This document shows, piece by piece, positions 32,889-41,300 of a DNA stretch of 64,000 nucleotides. Numbering within the stretch: position 1 is the first letter of the stretch; every line of letters begins with the position of its first letter. The notes beneath the pieces are model-generated. The model worked only from the letters and a program-made list of their open reading frames with translations. It did no database searches and was not told the origin of the DNA. Source of the stretch: Stutzerimonas stutzeri (GTDB lineage Bacteria; Pseudomonadota; Gammaproteobacteria; Pseudomonadales; Pseudomonadaceae). A program made the position numbers and the translations under genes. Location of the stretch: assembly GCF_024448715.1 (NCBI RefSeq), contig NZ_JAMOHZ010000001.1:682001-746000 (forward strand), read 5' to 3'.

Positions 32889-33041
32889 CGCTAGGCCGCG
32901 AGCGTGGCCAGTGGCGATCTAGTTTGCTTGGTAGCTACCGTAGGAGGGGGTTGAACATTTTCGATGCCTAGCAGAGCGGCTAACGGGCTTCTAACGCACA
33001 TGTTTTGTATCATGCTTCGCGGCTTAAGCACGGAGCGGAAA

Positions 33042-33695
33042 ATGAAGCAGTTTGGAATCAGTTGTTTGCGGTGGACACGAGATCAACTAGGGCCGCTGTT
33101 GATAGCGCTTCTGACCATTGCATTGACGACTGACGTCTTTGATGGGGCGACTAGAGCTGTTACCGACTCAGCTGTCAGCTTCACGGTGTGGTTTACAGAG
33201 CCGATCCCAACTACTAGATGGCACATATTCGCCGTTGCTCTGGTAGCTGCGTCAAGTTTCACACTAGTAATCCATAAGCTCAGAACCATCCATCAGCGAC
33301 TGGCATCGCTGCAGTCCGAAAATGAAAGGTTGGCGGGATACCTTCTGAAAGCGGAGACAAAGGTCGCAGAACAAGTAATTCCCATGGCAAAAACCTCAGC
33401 ATCATCTTCCGCTATCCGATCCACTGCCCGGCGCCTTCCTCTCGGCGACGAGCTAACTTCCTTAGACAGAGCCCTTCTGGACCTCCTAGGAGAAGCCCAC
33501 CGAAAGAGAAAACGCCTAACGGCGCGAAATATCGCTGGCGCTGAAGACATTGACCTGTTGAAAGTAGAGCACAGCCTTACTCGGCTCGTTGACCGCCGAC
33601 TTGCTATCAAACAGTTGACTTCCGTGGGCTATAGCTTTGGCATAAGCACTAGCGGAATCGCACTGCTTGTGGAGCAACAAGATGGGGAAAATTGA
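33042..33695 (+). CDS. Cargo gene A: membrane, coiled-coil and winged-helix-like protein of unknown function
   Basis: 217 residues, GGAG six bases before the ATG. Two hydrophobic helices (about 18-34 and 62-80), a short coiled-coil (HQRLASLQSENERLAGYLLK), a Ser/Arg linker, then a C-terminal winged-helix-like domain (about 140-215: TSLDRALLDLLGEAHRKRKR … LVDRRLAIKQL). AT content is clearly above that of the flanking head genes. It overlaps the next gene by 14 bases. It has no counterpart at this position in Mu. A 153-base gap upstream may hold its promoter. Confidence 0.7.
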   Translation: MKQFGISCLRWTRDQLGPLLIALLTIALTTDVFDGATRAVTDSAVSFTVWFTEPIPTTRWHIFAVALVAASSFTLVIHKLRTIHQRLASLQSENERLAGYLLKAETKVAEQVIPMAKTSASSSAIRSTARRLPLGDELTSLDRALLDLLGEAHRKRKRLTARNIAGAEDIDLLKVEHSLTRLVDRRLAIKQLTSVGYSFGISTSGIALLVEQQDGEN

Positions 33696-34350
33696 CTCGT
33701 CGCCTCGGCCAGTACCTGAGGGGTGCCGAAACAGAACTACCGTTTCGCTGGACGAGAACCAGCGAGCCGAATTGAAGAGAAAGGTCTCTAGGGACGCTCC
33801 GTTCGCCGACCGGCTCAGCACGATTCTCGCAGTTAAGTTGGCGTTCCTAGAACCGTATCGATCCGAGTCACTCCATGTTCTCGATGAGCTGCTTTACATG
33901 GAGGGTCTGTCTAGACCTACGCAAACGAAAGACGCTACACCCTTTCGGCGCCCACCTTTGGTGGGTTTCTGGCATAAGCATTACTTCTCGGCGCGCCATA
34001 TGCCGACGAACATGATGGTTCGCTGGGGTATGGAGCAGCGAGGAAAGCAGCGCGACAATGGCATCGGAAACAAGGATCTGGATAGCTTGATGCAAGACTA
34101 TCTCAATCGGTACGAAGGCCAACTTGGAGAGGTTTGGCTTGGCGAGTTCATTCAGCAGATCTGCGTCGGCGCTTTCGAGGATCGCGCCGAGAGTCGACGC
34201 CTGACCGGCGATTGGATTGTGTTCGCCTTGCATGAAGGGCAGCGCTATTACCTGGACGTTGTGCCCCACTCCGCCAGCCAAGACAGCGAAGGGCTATTCA
34301 CTCACCTGAAGCAGAACACGGGTATCGAGTTCCCCTTCCTCTTCGCTTAG
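33682..34350 (+). CDS. Cargo gene B: uncharacterised soluble protein coupled to gene A
   Basis: 222 residues with GGAG seven bases before the ATG, which lies inside the 3' end of gene A. Predicted alpha/beta. A conserved-looking motif is VGFWHKHYFSARHMPTNMM in the middle, followed by YLNRYEGQLGEVWLGEF, and the C-terminal half includes GDWIVFALHEGQRYYLDVV. No transmembrane segment. Not recognised. Shared low GC and translational coupling suggest that A and B work together. Confidence 0.7.
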   Translation: MGKIDSSPRPVPEGCRNRTTVSLDENQRAELKRKVSRDAPFADRLSTILAVKLAFLEPYRSESLHVLDELLYMEGLSRPTQTKDATPFRRPPLVGFWHKHYFSARHMPTNMMVRWGMEQRGKQRDNGIGNKDLDSLMQDYLNRYEGQLGEVWLGEFIQQICVGAFEDRAESRRLTGDWIVFALHEGQRYYLDVVPHSASQDSEGLFTHLKQNTGIEFPFLFA

Positions 34351-34351
34351 A

Positions 34352-34407
34352 TACTGAACCCCCTCAGCCTGTAACCTCCAACCCATGCCGCCGACACTGG
34401 CGGCATG
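34352..34407 (+). promoter_or_regulatory. Late-operon leader, copy B (head/protease side)
   Basis: TACTGAACCCC (34352-34362) lies 53 bases before the ATG at 34405, the same spacing as copy A. The hairpin TGCCGCC/GGCGGCA (34386-34392 with 34399-34405, loop GACACT) includes the A of the start codon. No Shine-Dalgarno. TAGATACT just upstream is -10-like. The position matches the Mu late promoter before gene I. Confidence 0.65.
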
Positions 34408-35469
34408 AAGACACAACACGTCCCCACTTCTGCCATCGCCGCCTGCTCCTTCGAGATTCGCTCGGAGGGTGCCGCCATCCAGCTGTTCCCAGCCGGCACC
34501 TTCAAAGCGCGTGACGGTCGGCCGAGCGACGTAAAAGACGGCCATTGGCTGATCGACACCGATATCGCAGCCCGTCTATTAGCCAAGATGGCCACGCGCC
34601 TGACTGACGTGGTCATCGACTACGAACACCAAACTCTCAACAGCGCCGAGAACGGGAAAGAAGCACCCGCGGCTGGCTGGATCAAGGGTGTATCCCTGGA
34701 GTGGCGCGAAGGCGAAGGCCTGTTCGCCTCACCGGTCGACTGGACCGAACGTGGCGGCAATTACATCAAGGCGAAGGAATACCGCTATCTGAGCCCGGTA
34801 TTTGCCTATGACAAGCGGACCGGCGCGGTACTCGATCTGCTGCACGTCGGCCTCACCAATTATCCCGCTATCGACAACCTGCACCCGCTGCAGGCGATGG
34901 CGGCTGCGCGTTTCCAACTGGCCGACCCGGCCGCCACATCCGCAAAGGAGAACCAAAGTGTGAATAAAGAAGCGCTGATTGCACTGCTGGGTCTGTCCAC
35001 AGACGCCAGCGAAGAAGACATCCAGACCGCCCTGACGGCCCTCAAGGCCGACGCTGGCAAGGTTGACCAACTGCAGACCGCCTTGGCCGCAGCCAAGACC
35101 GAAGGCAAGCCGGACCCCGCCAAGTTCGTGCCCGTTGACGTCGTCGAGTCGCTCAAGCAGGACATCGCCGCGCTGAAAAGCATTCACGTCGACGGCGAAG
35201 TCGGTGAGCTGGTGAAAGCCGGCCTGGCCGATGGCCGCCTGCTGCCGGTTCAGGAGAAGTGGGCGCGCGACCTCGGCAAGAAAGACGTCGCTGCGCTCAA
35301 GACCTACCTGGAGCAAACCCCGGCGATCGCCGCGCTCAAGGGCCAGCAGACCCATCGCCACCAGCCCGAAGTCCCGACCACTGTCGATCAGCTCGATACC
35401 GAAGCCCTGGCCGTGTGCAAGGCCATGGGCGTCGAGCCGGCGGATTACCTCGCCACCCTGAAAGCCTAA
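34405..35469 (+). CDS. Mu gpI-like prohead protease with C-terminal scaffold
   Basis: 354 residues. Protease region about 1-180: VVIDYEHQTLNSAENGKEAP contains the Asp/Glu-His pattern of the family, and AKEYRYLSPVFAYDKRTGAV is conserved; the serine region follows near AGWIKGVSL. From about 186 the protein is helical and charged, the scaffold part. The start follows the leader B hairpin. An internal in-frame start makes the scaffold alone. Confidence 0.9.
   Translation: MKTQHVPTSAIAACSFEIRSEGAAIQLFPAGTFKARDGRPSDVKDGHWLIDTDIAARLLAKMATRLTDVVIDYEHQTLNSAENGKEAPAAGWIKGVSLEWREGEGLFASPVDWTERGGNYIKAKEYRYLSPVFAYDKRTGAVLDLLHVGLTNYPAIDNLHPLQAMAAARFQLADPAATSAKENQSVNKEALIALLGLSTDASEEDIQTALTALKADAGKVDQLQTALAAAKTEGKPDPAKFVPVDVVESLKQDIAALKSIHVDGEVGELVKAGLADGRLLPVQEKWARDLGKKDVAALKTYLEQTPAIAALKGQQTHRHQPEVPTTVDQLDTEALAVCKAMGVEPADYLATLKA
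34960..35469 (+). CDS. Internal in-frame start: head scaffold protein (Mu gpZ-like)
   Basis: 169 residues from a GTG in frame with the protease gene, preceded at 9 bases by a strong AAGGAG that the protease itself does not need. The product starts at NKEALIALLGLSTDASEEDI and is helical with a coiled-coil-like centre. In Mu the scaffold Z is also made from an internal in-frame start of I, so this is the expected arrangement. Confidence 0.78.
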   Translation: MNKEALIALLGLSTDASEEDIQTALTALKADAGKVDQLQTALAAAKTEGKPDPAKFVPVDVVESLKQDIAALKSIHVDGEVGELVKAGLADGRLLPVQEKWARDLGKKDVAALKTYLEQTPAIAALKGQQTHRHQPEVPTTVDQLDTEALAVCKAMGVEPADYLATLKA

Positions 35470-35478
35470 GGAGGCTCC

Positions 35479-35877
35479 ATGACCGCGCTCACCCGCGACC
35501 GTAATACCCCGATGAAGCACGCCGGGATTATCGGTGTGCCGGCAGCCGCCGGCGCCGTGATTCATGCCGGCGCCATTGTTGTGGCCAACGCCACCGGCTA
35601 CGGCGCGCCTGGCAGCACCGCCACCACCCTGACTTACCTCGGCCGCGCGGAAGAGTCGGTGGACAACACTGACGGCGCCGCTGGTGCCGCCACCGTCCTG
35701 GTGCGCCGCCTCAGTGCCTTCAAGTGGGGCAACGACGGCTCCATCACCCAGGCCCATCTGGGCAAAACCGCCTACATCGTCGATGACCAGACACTCGCTG
35801 CCACCGACGGCACCGGTACCCGTTCCGCAGCTGGGCGCATCGTCGGCGTCGAGCCCGACGGCGTCTGGATCGAATAA
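35479..35877 (+). CDS. Probable head decoration/cement protein
   Basis: 132 residues, Gly/Ala/Thr rich with beta character (NRTP-like NTPMKHAGIIGVPAAAGAVI; GKTAYIVDDQTLAATDGT). It sits between scaffold and major capsid genes, where Mu-like phages encode a small decoration or capsid cement protein. Family assignment is by position and composition. Confidence 0.7.
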   Translation: MTALTRDRNTPMKHAGIIGVPAAAGAVIHAGAIVVANATGYGAPGSTATTLTYLGRAEESVDNTDGAAGAATVLVRRLSAFKWGNDGSITQAHLGKTAYIVDDQTLAATDGTGTRSAAGRIVGVEPDGVWIE

Positions 35878-35891
35878 GGAGATATCCGAAC

Positions 35892-36800
35892 ATGCTCATC
35901 AATAAAGCAGCCCTCGCCGCCGTGTTCCTGGCGTTGAAGACAACCTTCAACAAAGCCTTCGCAGCGGCACCCAGCACCTGGCAGAAGATCGCCATGGAGG
36001 TTCCGTCCAACAGCGGGCAGAACGATTACACCTGGCTGAGCAACTTTCCGAAGATGCGCCGTTGGATCGGCGCCAAGGTCGCCAAGGCGCTGGAAGCCTA
36101 CAAGTACGTGGTGGTCAACGAAGACTTCGAGGCCACCGTCGAGGTCGACCGCAACCACATCGAGGACGATCAGCTCGGCATCTACCAACCGCAGGCGCAG
36201 ATGGCCGGCTACTCGGCGGCCCAGTTGCCGGATGAGCTCGTGTACGAGGCAGTCAACGGCGGCTTCGCCAAGCTCTGCTACGACGGCCAATACTTCTTCG
36301 ACACCGATCACCCGATGGGCGGGGCCTCGGTAAGCAACAAGATCACAGCGGTGCTTTCCAACGCCACCCTGACAGCGGCCAAGGCCGGCTACGGCACGGC
36401 CCGCACAGGCATGAAGAAGTTCAAGGATGAGGAAGGCCGGTCCTTGAATATCACGCCCAACGTGCTGCTGGTCGGCCCTGCGCTGGAAGACACAGCCCGC
36501 ATGTTGTTGACCAACGACAAGCTGGCTGACGACACCCCCAACCCCTACAAGGGCACCGCCGAACTGGTGGTAGATGGGCGGATCGAGTCGGATACCGCTT
36601 GGTTCCTGCTCGACACCAGCAAGCCGGTCAAGCCGTTCGTGTACCAGCCGCGTAAGAAGCCGGTATTCGTCTCGCAGACCAACCCCGAAGCCGAAGACGT
36701 GTTCAACCTGAAGAAGTACAAGTTCGGCGCAGAAGCACGCGCTGCAGCTGGCTACGGCTTCTGGCAGCTCGCCTTCGGCTCCACCGGCACCGGCGCATAA
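35892..36800 (+). CDS. Mu gpT-like major capsid protein
   Basis: 302 residues. NDYTWLSNFPKMRRWIGAK, VVVNEDFEATVEVDRNHIED and DGQYFFDTDHPMGG are characteristic of the Mu major head subunit family. It forms the icosahedral capsid shell. Preceded by AAGGAGATAT, the strongest ribosome site in the late region, as expected for the most abundant virion protein. Confidence 0.94.
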   Translation: MLINKAALAAVFLALKTTFNKAFAAAPSTWQKIAMEVPSNSGQNDYTWLSNFPKMRRWIGAKVAKALEAYKYVVVNEDFEATVEVDRNHIEDDQLGIYQPQAQMAGYSAAQLPDELVYEAVNGGFAKLCYDGQYFFDTDHPMGGASVSNKITAVLSNATLTAAKAGYGTARTGMKKFKDEEGRSLNITPNVLLVGPALEDTARMLLTNDKLADDTPNPYKGTAELVVDGRIESDTAWFLLDTSKPVKPFVYQPRKKPVFVSQTNPEAEDVFNLKKYKFGAEARAAAGYGFWQLAFGSTGTGA

Positions 36801-36814
36801 GGGAGGGTTCTGAA

Positions 36815-37240
36815 ATGGCTAGAGCACCTGCCAAGCGCACGACCAAGCCGGCAACAAAGCCAACCCCGGCAAAGATTGTGGTGGTTAGCGGCGCCGAGCC
36901 CGAGCTGCTGGACGGTATCTTCGTCCGCAGCCTGCCGCCGACCTTCCGCCGCGCCGGTTTCACCTTCACCCGTGAAGGCATCGGCCTGCTCCTGGAGAAC
37001 CTGACTCAGGCTCAACTGGACGCGATCGAGGCCGAGCCAATGCTCAGCGTAACTCAGGCTCAGTTCCCGGCTACCGCCGAGGCTGACGCCAAGCTCGCCG
37101 AGTTGGCAACGGCTCAGGCCGCAACCGAACCCACGGAACCTGCTGCTCCGACTGCCGACGATGCCAAAGCCAATGCAAATTCGGCTGATGCCACCGGCGG
37201 CACTCAGGGTGACCAGGACAACACGGAAGGTAACGCCTGA
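36815..37240 (+). CDS. Mu gp35-like head protein (HI1506-type)
   Basis: 141 residues. Basic N-terminus, then a compact domain FVRSLPPTFRRAGFTFTREG … LTQAQLDAIEAEPMLSV, then an acidic, Ala/Thr-rich disordered tail. The middle domain matches the HI1506/Mu gp35 family seen directly after the capsid gene. Function unclear. Confidence 0.8.
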   Translation: MARAPAKRTTKPATKPTPAKIVVVSGAEPELLDGIFVRSLPPTFRRAGFTFTREGIGLLLENLTQAQLDAIEAEPMLSVTQAQFPATAEADAKLAELATAQAATEPTEPAAPTADDAKANANSADATGGTQGDQDNTEGNA

Positions 37241-37740
37241 TGTACGCCAGCGCCTCCCAGTTTCTGAAGCGCTACAGCGCCGAAGAGATCGCCCAGCGTG
37301 CCGACGCCAGCATCCCGCCGATGGTTTATGGCGAGCTGCTGACCAAAGCCGCTGCCGGTGATGACCTGTCTGCCTATTCCCCCGAAGAGCAAACGGCCGC
37401 CGGGCAGGCGCTGGCCAGGGTCGATCGCGCCCTGCAGGACTCCGAACAGACCATCAACACCTACCTGGGCGGGCGCTACCAGCTCCCGCTCACCAGCGCG
37501 CCGGAGGTGCTCGAACGCATCGCCGGCCAGCTAGCCCGCTATTTCCTCTACGACGATGCGGCGACCGAGCAAATCACCACCCTCTACAAGGACTCCATCA
37601 AGTTCCTGGAGAGCGTGGCCACCGGCAAGGTGCAGCTCGGCCCGACCGACAGCGGCGCGATCGCGCAGCCCTCGGCCGGCGCGGAGATGGTCAGCGCCGG
37701 CCTGGTATTCGCCCGTGACAACAGCCGAGGCTTCATCTGA
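37240..37740 (+). CDS. Mu gp36-like protein (DUF1320), head-tail connector candidate
   Basis: 166 residues, TGATG overlap with the previous gene. MYASASQFLKRYSAEEIAQR, INTYLGGRYQLPL and LARYFLYDDAATEQI are typical of DUF1320/gp36, the family linked to the neck/connector. Confidence 0.87.
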   Translation: MYASASQFLKRYSAEEIAQRADASIPPMVYGELLTKAAAGDDLSAYSPEEQTAAGQALARVDRALQDSEQTINTYLGGRYQLPLTSAPEVLERIAGQLARYFLYDDAATEQITTLYKDSIKFLESVATGKVQLGPTDSGAIAQPSAGAEMVSAGLVFARDNSRGFI

Positions 37741-38252
37741 TGGCCGTCAGCATTCGCATCGCCCACAACCTGCCGCAGGTGCAGCGGTTGTTTCAGCAGA
37801 TCCGCCGCGTCGGCGGTGACCCGACGCCGCTCCTGCAGGACATCGCCTTTCTCGGTGAGAGCACCACCCGTGCCCGCTTTCGCAGCCAGACCGCCCCCGA
37901 TGGTCAGCGCTGGAAGCCGAGCCTGCGTGCACAGCTGAACGGCGGCAAGACCCTGACCAAGGATGGCCACCTGGGCGACTCTGTTGGTAGCTACGTCAAC
38001 CAGAAGTCGGCCGTCTGGGGCGTCAACCGGATCTACGCCGCCATTCACCAGTTCGGCGGCACGATCAAAGCCAAGGGCTCGGGCGGGCTGCGTTTCGCCA
38101 TTCCCGGCATCGGCTGGCGCACCGCTAAACAGGTCGAGATACCTGCGCGGCCATACCTCGGCCTTTCCGGTGATGACCGTCAGGACATCCTCGACCTGGT
38201 GAGCAATCACCTCAGCGATCTGGTGCGCCGTGGCGCGCCCGGAGGTGCCTGA
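37740..38252 (+). CDS. Mu gpG-like phage virion morphogenesis protein
   Basis: 170 residues. RARFRSQTAPDGQRWKPSLR and IYAAIHQFGGTIKAKGSGGL, then IPARPYLGLS, are conserved in the virion morphogenesis family (Mu gpG/P2 gpS-like tail completion). In Mu, G follows F directly; here it has moved to between gp36 and gp37. Confidence 0.88.
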   Translation: MAVSIRIAHNLPQVQRLFQQIRRVGGDPTPLLQDIAFLGESTTRARFRSQTAPDGQRWKPSLRAQLNGGKTLTKDGHLGDSVGSYVNQKSAVWGVNRIYAAIHQFGGTIKAKGSGGLRFAIPGIGWRTAKQVEIPARPYLGLSGDDRQDILDLVSNHLSDLVRRGAPGGA

Positions 38253-38842
38253 TGCTTGGCGATCTGGAGACCCAACTGGTCGCACTGCTCAAGGGCAGCG
38301 AGCTCGGCCTGCGCCTAAAGGTCGTCGACAGCCTGCCGGATACGCCTGACCGCGACCTGGTCCAGCGGTGGGGGCTCGACGCCCCGGCGGCCTACGTCGT
38401 CGCCGCTGACGGCACCCTGAGTCAGGCCATTGCCACACCGCAATTTGTCGTGGTCCTGGTCGCCCGCAACGCCCGTGGCCACCAGTCCGCCCGGCGCGGC
38501 GACGGCAAGACCATCGGCCTGTACGAGATGCTTGATGCGGCCATTGCCGAGCTGCACGGCGGCGAGACCATCGACGCCAGCTGGCAGGTCACTCGCTACC
38601 AGTTTCTGCATGACAGCCAGTTCCGCGACCAGGGCTTGCAGATCGCCCTGCTGCAGATCCAGGCCGACACCGACCCGCCGCAGAAAGACGCGACGAACCT
38701 CGGCGAGTTCCAGGAGTTTCACGCTGACTTTGACATCGAGCCCCTGGCCACGCCGGAAGATCGCGAGCGCTGGCTTAACGAAGATCACGCCGCCCCGGCG
38801 CCGGATCTGCAATCGCACATCAACCCGCAGGAGGGGATATGA
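38252..38842 (+). CDS. Mu gp37-like protein (DUF1834)
   Basis: 196 residues, TGATG overlap with the previous gene. Contains DRDLVQRWGLDAPAAYVVAA and TIGLYEMLDAAIAELHGGET, typical of DUF1834/gp37, a tail terminator-like protein that caps the contractile tail. Order gp36-G-gp37-gp38-sheath is consistent. Confidence 0.85.
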   Translation: MLGDLETQLVALLKGSELGLRLKVVDSLPDTPDRDLVQRWGLDAPAAYVVAADGTLSQAIATPQFVVVLVARNARGHQSARRGDGKTIGLYEMLDAAIAELHGGETIDASWQVTRYQFLHDSQFRDQGLQIALLQIQADTDPPQKDATNLGEFQEFHADFDIEPLATPEDRERWLNEDHAAPAPDLQSHINPQEGI

Positions 38843-39024
38843 GCAAACCCGTTTATCTGGTGCCGGCCGAGGGCCTCAAGGTCCGCCATCCACTCGGTGG
38901 CCACCTCAAGCCCGAAGGCGACCACGTGGTGCTGGACAGCTACTGGCGTCGCCGTATTGCGGACGAATCCGTAACCGAGGGCAAACCGCCCAAAGCCACC
39001 AAGCCTGCGGCAGCCAAGGAGTAA
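38839..39024 (+). CDS. Mu gp38-like small protein (DUF2635)
   Basis: 61 residues, ATGA overlap. YLVPAEGLKVRHPLGGHLKP and DSYWRRRIADESV match DUF2635, a small conserved protein encoded just before the tail sheath in Mu-like phages. Lys/Ala-rich tail. Role unknown. Confidence 0.87.
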   Translation: MSKPVYLVPAEGLKVRHPLGGHLKPEGDHVVLDSYWRRRIADESVTEGKPPKATKPAAAKE

Positions 39025-39027
39025 CCC

Positions 39028-40497
39028 ATGGCCGAGAATGTCAGCTTTAACGAGATCCCGGACAACATCCGCGTACCGGGCATCTATATCGAGATCGACC
39101 CCAGCAAGGCCGCTGGCGGCGGCGCGATCATGGAGCGCCGTCTGCTCCTGGTCGGCCAACGCCTGGTCAACGGTGACGTGCCGGCGCTGACCGCCACTCG
39201 CCTCGGCAGCCAAGCCGGTGATCAGGCCGCGAAGGCATTCGGGCAGGGCTCGATGCTCCACGGCATGGCCGCAGCAGCGCGCAATGCCGATGACTACGTC
39301 GACATCTGGGCGATCGCCTTGGATGACGATGCAGCCGGCGCTGCCGCCACCGGGACCGTCACCTTTACCGGCACACCGACCCTCACCGGCATCCTTGCGC
39401 TGTATATCGGGGGCGCCCAGGTGCGCATCGCCGTGGTTGCGGGAGAGTCCGTCGCGACCCTGGCAACCCGCTTGGCCGACACCGTCAACGCCAACGGCGA
39501 CCTGCCGGTAACCGCCTCGGCCGCGCTGGGAGTGGTGACGCTTACCTGCCGCTGGAAGGGCGAAACCGGCAACGATCTGGACGTGCGCGCCAACTACTAC
39601 GGCGAGCAGACCCCGGCCGGCATCACGGTGGCCATCGCCGCCATGTCGGGCGGTGCAGCCAACCCGAGCATCGTCTCGGTGATCGATGCCATCGCCGGCA
39701 CCCAGTACTACAGCATCGTCTGCCCCTACCTGGACGGCCCCAACCTGGTCGCCCTAGAAGAGGAAATGACCGATCGTTTCGGCCCCATGGAGCCGCTCAC
39801 CGGGCACGTGTTCAACGCCAAGGTGGGCAACCATGCCGCGCTCACCACCTGGGGCAACAGCCGCAACTCGCCGCACATCAGCACGTTTGGCATGTACGAC
39901 ATGCCCACGCCGCCGTGGGCCGTCGCGGCTGTCTGGGCGACAGTTGCCGAATCATCCGGTGCCAATGACCCTGCGCGGCCATTCCGCAGCCTGCCGCTGC
40001 CGGGTTTGCTGCCGCCGCCGGAGAAAAGCCGCTTCACCCGGCCGGAACGCAACCTGGCGCTGTTCGACGGCATCAGCACCTTCACGGTCGACCAGGGCGG
40101 CCAGGTGCTCATCGAGACCATAATCACCAACTACCAGAGCAACAGCTTCGGCCTGCCAGACATCAGCCTGCTGCGCCTGGAAACCAAGTGGACCGTCGAC
40201 CTGGTGCGCTTCCGCTTCAACGCGGCCGTGGCCCGTGACTACCCGCGCCACAAGCTGGGTGACGTCGCAGTGCCAGGCCAGGCCTACGCAACCCCCACCA
40301 CCGTGCGCGCCACTCTCATTGCCGAGGCGATCAAGCTCGCCACGGAGGATGGCCTGATCGAGGACGTCGCAGGCTTCAAGCGCGACCTGCTGATCAAGCG
40401 CTCCACCCAGAACCCCAACCGTATGAACGCCGTGCTGCCGCCGAACCTGGTCAACCAGTTCGACATCTTCGCAGCCGCCGTCCAGTACCGCCTGTAA
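39028..40497 (+). CDS. Mu gpL-like contractile tail sheath protein
   Basis: 489 residues. N-terminal IRVPGIYIEIDPSKAAGGGA, central variable domain with Ig-like Thr/Gly-rich segments (about 100-190), C-terminal sheath core ending FKRDLLIKRSTQNPNRMNAV … NLVNQFDIFAAAVQYRL. It is the contractile outer sheath, showing this is a myovirus-type Mu-like phage. Confidence 0.94.
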   Translation: MAENVSFNEIPDNIRVPGIYIEIDPSKAAGGGAIMERRLLLVGQRLVNGDVPALTATRLGSQAGDQAAKAFGQGSMLHGMAAAARNADDYVDIWAIALDDDAAGAAATGTVTFTGTPTLTGILALYIGGAQVRIAVVAGESVATLATRLADTVNANGDLPVTASAALGVVTLTCRWKGETGNDLDVRANYYGEQTPAGITVAIAAMSGGAANPSIVSVIDAIAGTQYYSIVCPYLDGPNLVALEEEMTDRFGPMEPLTGHVFNAKVGNHAALTTWGNSRNSPHISTFGMYDMPTPPWAVAAVWATVAESSGANDPARPFRSLPLPGLLPPPEKSRFTRPERNLALFDGISTFTVDQGGQVLIETIITNYQSNSFGLPDISLLRLETKWTVDLVRFRFNAAVARDYPRHKLGDVAVPGQAYATPTTVRATLIAEAIKLATEDGLIEDVAGFKRDLLIKRSTQNPNRMNAVLPPNLVNQFDIFAAAVQYRL

Positions 40498-40506
40498 GGA
40501 GGCCCT

Positions 40507-40851
40507 ATGAAGCATCACGGCCGCGCCACCATTAGCTACAACGGCAAGCGCCTGCGCACCAAGGAAGGCGCCACCCTCAATCTGGGCGGCACCGGGCGCA
40601 CCGCCGAGCCGCTCGACGACGGTTCGGTGGGTTACTTCGAAGCCACCACCGCGCCCGAGCTCAGCTGCGCCGTTCCGCTCACGCAAGATCTGGCCGTGCA
40701 GGAATTGCGCGACCTGGTCGACGCCAACGTGGTGTTCGAGAGCGACACCGGGCAGTCGTGGGTCATCCGCGAGGCCTTCACCACCAACACCATCAGCGTT
40801 GGCCGCGACGTGGCCATCACCATCAGCGGCCAGCCGGCCGAGCAGCTGTAA
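40507..40851 (+). CDS. Mu gpM-like tail tube protein
   Basis: 114 residues: GRATISYNGKRLRTKEGATL and LGGTGRTAEPLDDGSVGYFE are characteristic of the gpM tube family. It polymerises inside the sheath as the DNA conduit. AAGGAGG upstream. Confidence 0.9.
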   Translation: MKHHGRATISYNGKRLRTKEGATLNLGGTGRTAEPLDDGSVGYFEATTAPELSCAVPLTQDLAVQELRDLVDANVVFESDTGQSWVIREAFTTNTISVGRDVAITISGQPAEQL

Positions 40852-40860
40852 GGAGCATTC

Positions 40861-41205
40861 ATGCAACAGATCACTACCACCGGCACGCTGCCTCACGGCT
40901 TGGACATCACCGGCGTGCGTTACACCGGCTTTGTCATGCGCGAAGCCCTGTTGGGCGACATGATCGAAGCCGAGGTCGAGTCCGGCGGTGCCGGCAACCA
41001 AATCCACTACGCAGCACAGCTGGCCGTGCGTCAGCTGGTGAAGGTCACCGATGAGAGCGGCCGCGAGTTTGCGGGGCCATTCGTGGTTTCGATGATCCGC
41101 AAGCGTGCCGACTTCGTTGCCCTGCGCACCGCCCAGCTGGCTCTAGATAAGTTGGGAAACGCCGAGCCGATCGCCTCCGCCAGCACTGGGACGCCGTCCA
41201 GCTGA
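40861..41205 (+). CDS. Tail assembly chaperone, unshifted product (Mu gp41-like)
   Basis: 114 residues in frame 0. VRYTGFVMREALLGDMIEAE and FVALRTAQLALDKLGN resemble the gp41 family of tail assembly chaperones, which coat the tape measure during tube polymerisation. The frame ends shortly after the slippery sequence at 41154-41160. Confidence 0.87.
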   Translation: MQQITTTGTLPHGLDITGVRYTGFVMREALLGDMIEAEVESGGAGNQIHYAAQLAVRQLVKVTDESGREFAGPFVVSMIRKRADFVALRTAQLALDKLGNAEPIASASTGTPSS

Positions 41206-41300
41206 TTGCCCTGCGCCATGGCTGGTCTCGCGACCAGATCAATGCGCTTCCACCCCGTGAGTTCTTCCACTACCTCGGCAACCTGACGAAGAAAAAATGA
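40861..41300 (+). CDS. Tail assembly chaperone, -1 frameshift fusion product
   Basis: At 41154-41160 the sequence is G GGA AAC (frame 0 codons GGA AAC), a canonical X XXY YYZ slippery heptamer. Shifting -1 continues RRADRLRQHWDAVQLIALRH … FFHYLGNLTKKK to a stop at 41298-41300, giving about 146 residues. The extension has good coding character and its stop overlaps the tape-measure ATG (ATGA). Programmed -1 frameshifting in this gene pair is established for long-tailed phages. Confidence 0.85.

Noticed and set aside
39952..41007. 351-codon minus-strand frame opposite the sheath and tube genes
   Set aside because: Shadow frame; it crosses three real, well-spaced late genes and has no ribosome site.
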